DNA of 61,964 nt from the NCBI GenBank assembly GCA_900543395.1, contig UQQT01000011.1:1-61964 (forward strand), in the 5' to 3' direction. Positions 59,177 through 61,964 of the stretch are shown here, one piece after another. Below the pieces are notes generated by a model. It saw nothing but the letters and a program-made list of their open reading frames with translations. It searched no databases and was not told the DNA's origin. Every line of letters begins with the position of its first letter. The first letter of the stretch is position 1. This stretch comes from an uncultured Oscillospiraceae bacterium. Lineage in GTDB: Bacteria > Bacillota > Clostridia > Oscillospirales > Acutalibacteraceae. The translations under genes were made by a program, and so were the position numbers.

Positions 59177-59365
59177 ATGAAAATAAAAAGAATAACAGCG
59201 GTAATTCTATTCGCCGTCATGTGTATCTTTATGTTTTCGTCAGGTGCGTCCGCAGTTGAAGCGGATAAAAAGAATCAGCTTGTCGAATACTTCCCGAAGC
59301 CGATAGGAAGGATACCGACGTTCCCTGCAAATTTTTTGACGGGTAATTTCAGATTTGCAGGATAA
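59177..59365 (+). CDS. Small secreted peptide downstream of metA
   Basis: 62 residues, not recognised. AAGAGGAGCTG precedes the start, 18 nt after metA. Signal peptide of about 26 residues (ITAVILFAVMCIFMFSSGASA, cut before VEAD). The mature 36 residues are proline- and aromatic-rich (VEYFPKPIGRIPTFPANFL, NFRFAG) and without cysteine. It could be an exported peptide signal or a chance leftover of a longer gene; repeat copy C follows the stop by a few bases. Confidence 0.55.
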   Translation: MKIKRITAVILFAVMCIFMFSSGASAVEADKKNQLVEYFPKPIGRIPTFPANFLTGNFRFAG

Positions 59366-59458
59366 ACAATAATTTACGGGTGAAATTTATTGCTTCGGCG
59401 ATCAGCGGTAAGCGGTCGGTGTGCGGTATTTTGTGATTTCCAACCGCTGCCGGGGGCA
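59366..59458. repeat. Interspersed repeat copy C
   Basis: An imperfect CAATAATTTA/AAATTTATTG hairpin (59368-59391), then heptamer-like GGCGATCAGCGGTAAGCGG and the core GGTATTTTGTGATTTCCAACCGCTGCC. The hairpin lies on the other side of the core from copies A and B. Confidence 0.55.
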
Positions 59459-59463
59459 AAAAA

Positions 59464-59513
59464 ATCCCGCACAGGCGTTTTTTTGTTAAACGTCTGTGCG
59501 GGATAATTTTTTG
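59464..59513. terminator. Bidirectional terminator
   Basis: 17-bp stem ATCCCGCACAGGCGTTT (59464-59480) with AAACGTCTGTGCGGGAT (59488-59504, one G-T pair), AATTTTTTG to the right and an A run to the left. Serves the metY operon and the convergent SGNH gene. Confidence 0.85.
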
Positions 59514-59526
59514 TTTTATTTAATTG

Positions 59527-60162
59527 TTAAAACAGTTTAAGCTCTTCGCATTTGTCGACGATTGCCTCGGCAATTATTTCATGTCCTGCCGGGGCGGGGT
59601 GAACGCCGTCGAGAAGCCAATGGTCTGCGGGGGCGGTTTTTTCTAGAGAATCGAATTTATCCATAAGCGGGATAAACGGGAGCGAGTATTTGTCTGCGAC
59701 TCTCTTTGCGCTCTTCGCTCTCTTTTCCGTTTCGCTTCTGAACTCGTCCCATTTGTCCTGCGTTGCCGACGCTTTTAATACGAACGGCTCCAATATTATA
59801 ATCGTCGCATCGGGCAGAGCCTCTTTTAACTCCTCGATAAGCGAGCAGTAAACTCTGAAATATTTTTCGTCCGAAACGCCGTTGGGGTCGTCGCCGAATT
59901 CGTGCCACACGTCGTTTATTCCGATAAGAATGGTTATAACGTCGGGCTTGACGTTGATGAAGTCGCGCTTGATTCTCGCATATAAATCAACGACTCTGTT
60001 TCCGCTGATTCCGCGGTTGACAAATTCAATCTGACCGGGGTATTTTACGCCGAGCTTGCCCGCAGTGAACGTGGGGTAGCCGTATGAGCCCCTGCCGTCA
60101 TAAGAGTCGAAGCTTCGTCCCGCGTCGGTTATCGAATCGCCCTGAAATAAAAATTTTTTCAT
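59527..60162 (-). CDS. SGNH/GDSL hydrolase
   Basis: 211-residue esterase-type hydrolase of the SGNH class. Nucleophile FQGDSITDAGR (Ser10), block III IGINDVWHEF, block V DGVHPAPAGH with the Asp/His pair. No signal peptide. Such enzymes remove acetyl or acyl groups from carbohydrates or lipids; substrate unknown. The ATG at 60162 has GGAGGA upstream; the longer ORF to 60195 lacks one. Confidence 0.88.
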   Translation of the reverse strand: MKKFLFQGDSITDAGRSFDSYDGRGSYGYPTFTAGKLGVKYPGQIEFVNRGISGNRVVDLYARIKRDFINVKPDVITILIGINDVWHEFGDDPNGVSDEKYFRVYCSLIEELKEALPDATIIILEPFVLKASATQDKWDEFRSETEKRAKSAKRVADKYSLPFIPLMDKFDSLEKTAPADHWLLDGVHPAPAGHEIIAEAIVDKCEELKLF

Positions 60163-60222
60163 ATATAAATCCTCCGTTTTTTCTAAGTTTATCACATATA
60201 AAGCCGTGTTTCAATACGGGGC

Positions 60223-60251
60223 TTGACATTTTTTATTATTAATTGTAAAAT
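60223..60251 (+). promoter_or_regulatory. Promoter of the MATE gene
   Basis: TTGACA (60223-60228), 17-nt spacer, TAAAAT (60246-60251). Confidence 0.7.
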
Positions 60252-60290
60252 AAGCGATACTGCATCAGTATTAATAATTGAGGAGTTATC

Positions 60291-61631
60291 ATGAAAAAAC
60301 AGATACAGCTTTCAGACCATTTTACGTATAAAAAGCTGTTCCGATTTACGTTCCCGTCGATTATAATGATGATTTTCACATCCGTATACGGAGTTGTCGA
60401 CGGTCTTTTCGTTTCAAATTACGTAGGGAAAACGGCTTTTGCGTCGATAAATCTTATCATGCCGTTTCTGATGATACTCGGCGGTCTCGGATTCATGGTA
60501 GGTACCGGCGGAAGCGCGCTCGTCGCAAAAACATTGGGCGAGGGGGATAAAAAGAACGCTGACAGATATTTTACGATGATGTTAATGTTCACGTGTATTC
60601 TCGGTGCGGTTGCTTCTGTTGCCGGATTTATATTTATGCCCCAAATCGCAAAGCTTTTAAAGGCTTCCGACGAGATGATGGGCTACTGCGTTCTGTACGG
60701 CAGAATTATAATAGGCTTCAACATTGCGTTCATGCTTCAGAACGTATTTCAAAGCTTTCTGATAACCGCCGAAAGACCGAAGCTCGGACTTTTTATAACC
60801 GTGGCGGCGGGATGCACTAATATGGTTCTCGACGCTTTGTTTATAGCCGGCTTCGAATGGGGAGTAAAGGGTGCTGCGATTGCCACGGGCTTAAGTCAGG
60901 TCGTCGGCGGGATAATTCCGCTCGTATTTTTTATGAATAAGAAAAACGGCAGTATTCTTCACACCGCCGCAACGCGTCTTGAATTCAAACCGCTTTTAAA
61001 GGCGTGTACAAACGGCTCGTCGGAGCTTATGAGCAATATTTCAATGTCGCTCGTCAGCATGATTTATAACCTTCAGCTCATGCGTCTTATCGGCGAAAAC
61101 GGCGTTTCCGCATACGGAGTATTAATGTATGTTCAGTTTATATTTGTATCTATTTCGATAGGATATTCGATAGGCTGTGCTCCTGTCGTAGGCTTCCATT
61201 ACGGCGCGGGTAACACGGACGAGCTTAAAAATATGCTCAAAAAAAGCGTGATACTGACCTCCGCCTCGGGTGCGGTTCTGACTCTCGCGGCGATTCTGCT
61301 GTCCGGTACGTTTGCAAAAATATTCGTAGGCTACGACCCCGAGCTTTATGAGCTTACCCGACATGCATTCAGACTGTTTGCGTATTCGTTCCTGCTTGCG
61401 GGCTTCAATATTTTTATGTCCTCGTTCTTTACGGCTCTGAGCAACGGCGGAGTTTCTGCGGCGATTTCGTTTCTTCGTACGCTTGTATTCCAGACCTCGT
61501 GCGTGCTTGTGCTTCCGATATTCTTCGGAGTCGACGGAATATGGTGGGCTATCACGGTGTCGGAGGTTTTTGCAACGGTTATATCGATTATTTTCCTGTT
61601 TGCAAAGAGAAAAAAATATAATTATATGTAA
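60291..61631 (+). CDS. MATE family efflux transporter
   Basis: 446-residue membrane exporter with 12 helices in two MatE halves (about 15-175 and 235-400). Typical start KKLFRFTFPSIIMMIFTSVYGVVDGLFVSNYVG and GGSALVAKTLGEGDKKNA loop. It uses a sodium or proton gradient to export drugs or metabolites. TGAGGAG precedes the ATG. Single gene; terminator downstream. Confidence 0.94.
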   Translation: MKKQIQLSDHFTYKKLFRFTFPSIIMMIFTSVYGVVDGLFVSNYVGKTAFASINLIMPFLMILGGLGFMVGTGGSALVAKTLGEGDKKNADRYFTMMLMFTCILGAVASVAGFIFMPQIAKLLKASDEMMGYCVLYGRIIIGFNIAFMLQNVFQSFLITAERPKLGLFITVAAGCTNMVLDALFIAGFEWGVKGAAIATGLSQVVGGIIPLVFFMNKKNGSILHTAATRLEFKPLLKACTNGSSELMSNISMSLVSMIYNLQLMRLIGENGVSAYGVLMYVQFIFVSISIGYSIGCAPVVGFHYGAGNTDELKNMLKKSVILTSASGAVLTLAAILLSGTFAKIFVGYDPELYELTRHAFRLFAYSFLLAGFNIFMSSFFTALSNGGVSAAISFLRTLVFQTSCVLVLPIFFGVDGIWWAITVSEVFATVISIIFLFAKRKKYNYM

Positions 61632-61708
61632 TGAACAAACCGATGACCGAACCGATCTGCGAAGCGTTACTGCTTTTGGAGACGGTTCATGTGCCGTATT
61701 TATAAATT

Positions 61709-61745
61709 AAAAGGCTGCCCGAAAAAAACAGGACAGCCTTTTAAT
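61709..61745 (+). terminator. Terminator after the MATE gene
   Basis: AAAAGGCTG-C-CC (61709-61720) pairs with GG-A-CAGCCTTTT (61731-61742) with one mismatch, followed by TAATAAAAT. Confidence 0.65.
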
Positions 61746-61773
61746 AAAATTCCATATCGGAACGAAAGTATAT

Positions 61774-61808
61774 AAAAATAAACCCCAAAGACATAAGTCC
61801 TTAGGGTT
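61774..61808 (-). terminator. Terminator of the tRNA cluster
   Basis: On the minus strand AACCCTAAGGAC (61808-61797) pairs with GTCTTTGGGGTT (61792-61781), followed by TATTTTTATA. Confidence 0.7.
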
Positions 61809-61810
61809 AA

Positions 61811-61886
<76 letters not shown>

Positions 61887-61891
61887 AACAA

Positions 61892-61964
61892 TGGCGACCC
61901 GGAACGGGATCGAACCGTCGACCTCTAGCGTGACAGGCTAGCGTTCTAACCAGCTGAACTACCG
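61892..61964 (-). tRNA. tRNA-Asp (GTC anticodon), 5' end outside window
   Basis: Minus-strand cloverleaf ending in CCA. Anticodon stem CTAGC/GCTAG around CTGTCAC gives anticodon GTC; D arm TAGTTCAGCTGGTTAGAA and T loop TTCGATC are standard. About 4 acceptor bases are beyond the window edge. Confidence 0.92.

Overview
The window looks like chromosome from a strictly anaerobic, probably gut-dwelling Firmicute of the class Clostridia (Oscillospiraceae/Ruminococcaceae-like). I base this on an oxygen-sensitive class III ribonucleotide reductase with its activase, pyruvate phosphate dikinase, a secreted leucine-rich-repeat protein with a dockerin, GH123-like (DUF4091) proteins beside a GPH sugar transporter, strong GGAGG ribosome-binding sites, many TTGACA-17-TATAAT-type promoters and frequent GTG/TTG starts. 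This assignment is an inference from gene content; no rRNA is present.

Layout. 1-5.6 kb: KDG-kinase-like sugar kinase, a PLP lyase of the YnbB family, and nrdDG behind three evenly spaced NrdR-box-like sites. 5.7-13.2 kb: a protein joining a sigma-factor-like cytoplasmic region to a membrane anchor and outside GLUG repeats, an M20 peptidase, an HD-domain protein, a sodium/proline-type symporter, and a sulfatase-fold protein that lacks metal ligands. 13.4-19.0 kb (minus strand): a five-gene Dlt-like operon (adenylation enzyme, PLP decarboxylase, carrier protein, MBOAT acyltransferase, SGNH protein) that appears to load an amino acid on a carrier and export it to a surface acceptor. Divergent from it is a membrane-anchored GH123-like protein. 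21.8-31.1 kb (minus strand) is a defence/accessory island: a tripartite HipBST-type toxin-antitoxin operon with three phased operators, a broken TetR remnant, a LOG-family phosphoribohydrolase, and a type I restriction-modification operon with two unrecognised small genes inserted.

31.3-45.7 kb: ppdK; an operon of GPH transporter, soluble DUF4091 protein and purB; the LRR-dockerin protein; small membrane proteins; a NagD-like HAD phosphatase; a bacterial GH3-family protein; a PucR-type regulator. 45.8-48.6 kb: a TauABC/SsuABC-like importer. 48.7-56.8 kb: an HPr-kinase-like ATPase coupled to a radical SAM/SPASM enzyme, then a 1929-residue secreted VWA protein coupled to a 75-residue cysteine-containing peptide; this group has features of a peptide-modification cassette. 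56.9-59.4 kb: methionine synthesis through O-acetylhomoserine (metY-metA) with a small secreted peptide gene. 59.5-62 kb: SGNH hydrolase, MATE exporter and two tRNA genes (Thr-GGT, Asp-GTC) read on the minus strand.

A family of short non-coding repeats with an AATAATTTA hairpin recurs at the left edge, near 46.7 kb and near 59.4 kb, with a hairpin-only relative near 56.8 kb. The strongest candidates for undescribed biology are the decarboxylase-containing Dlt-like operon, the sigma-GLUG fusion and the HPr-kinase-like/radical SAM/VWA/small-peptide neighbourhood.
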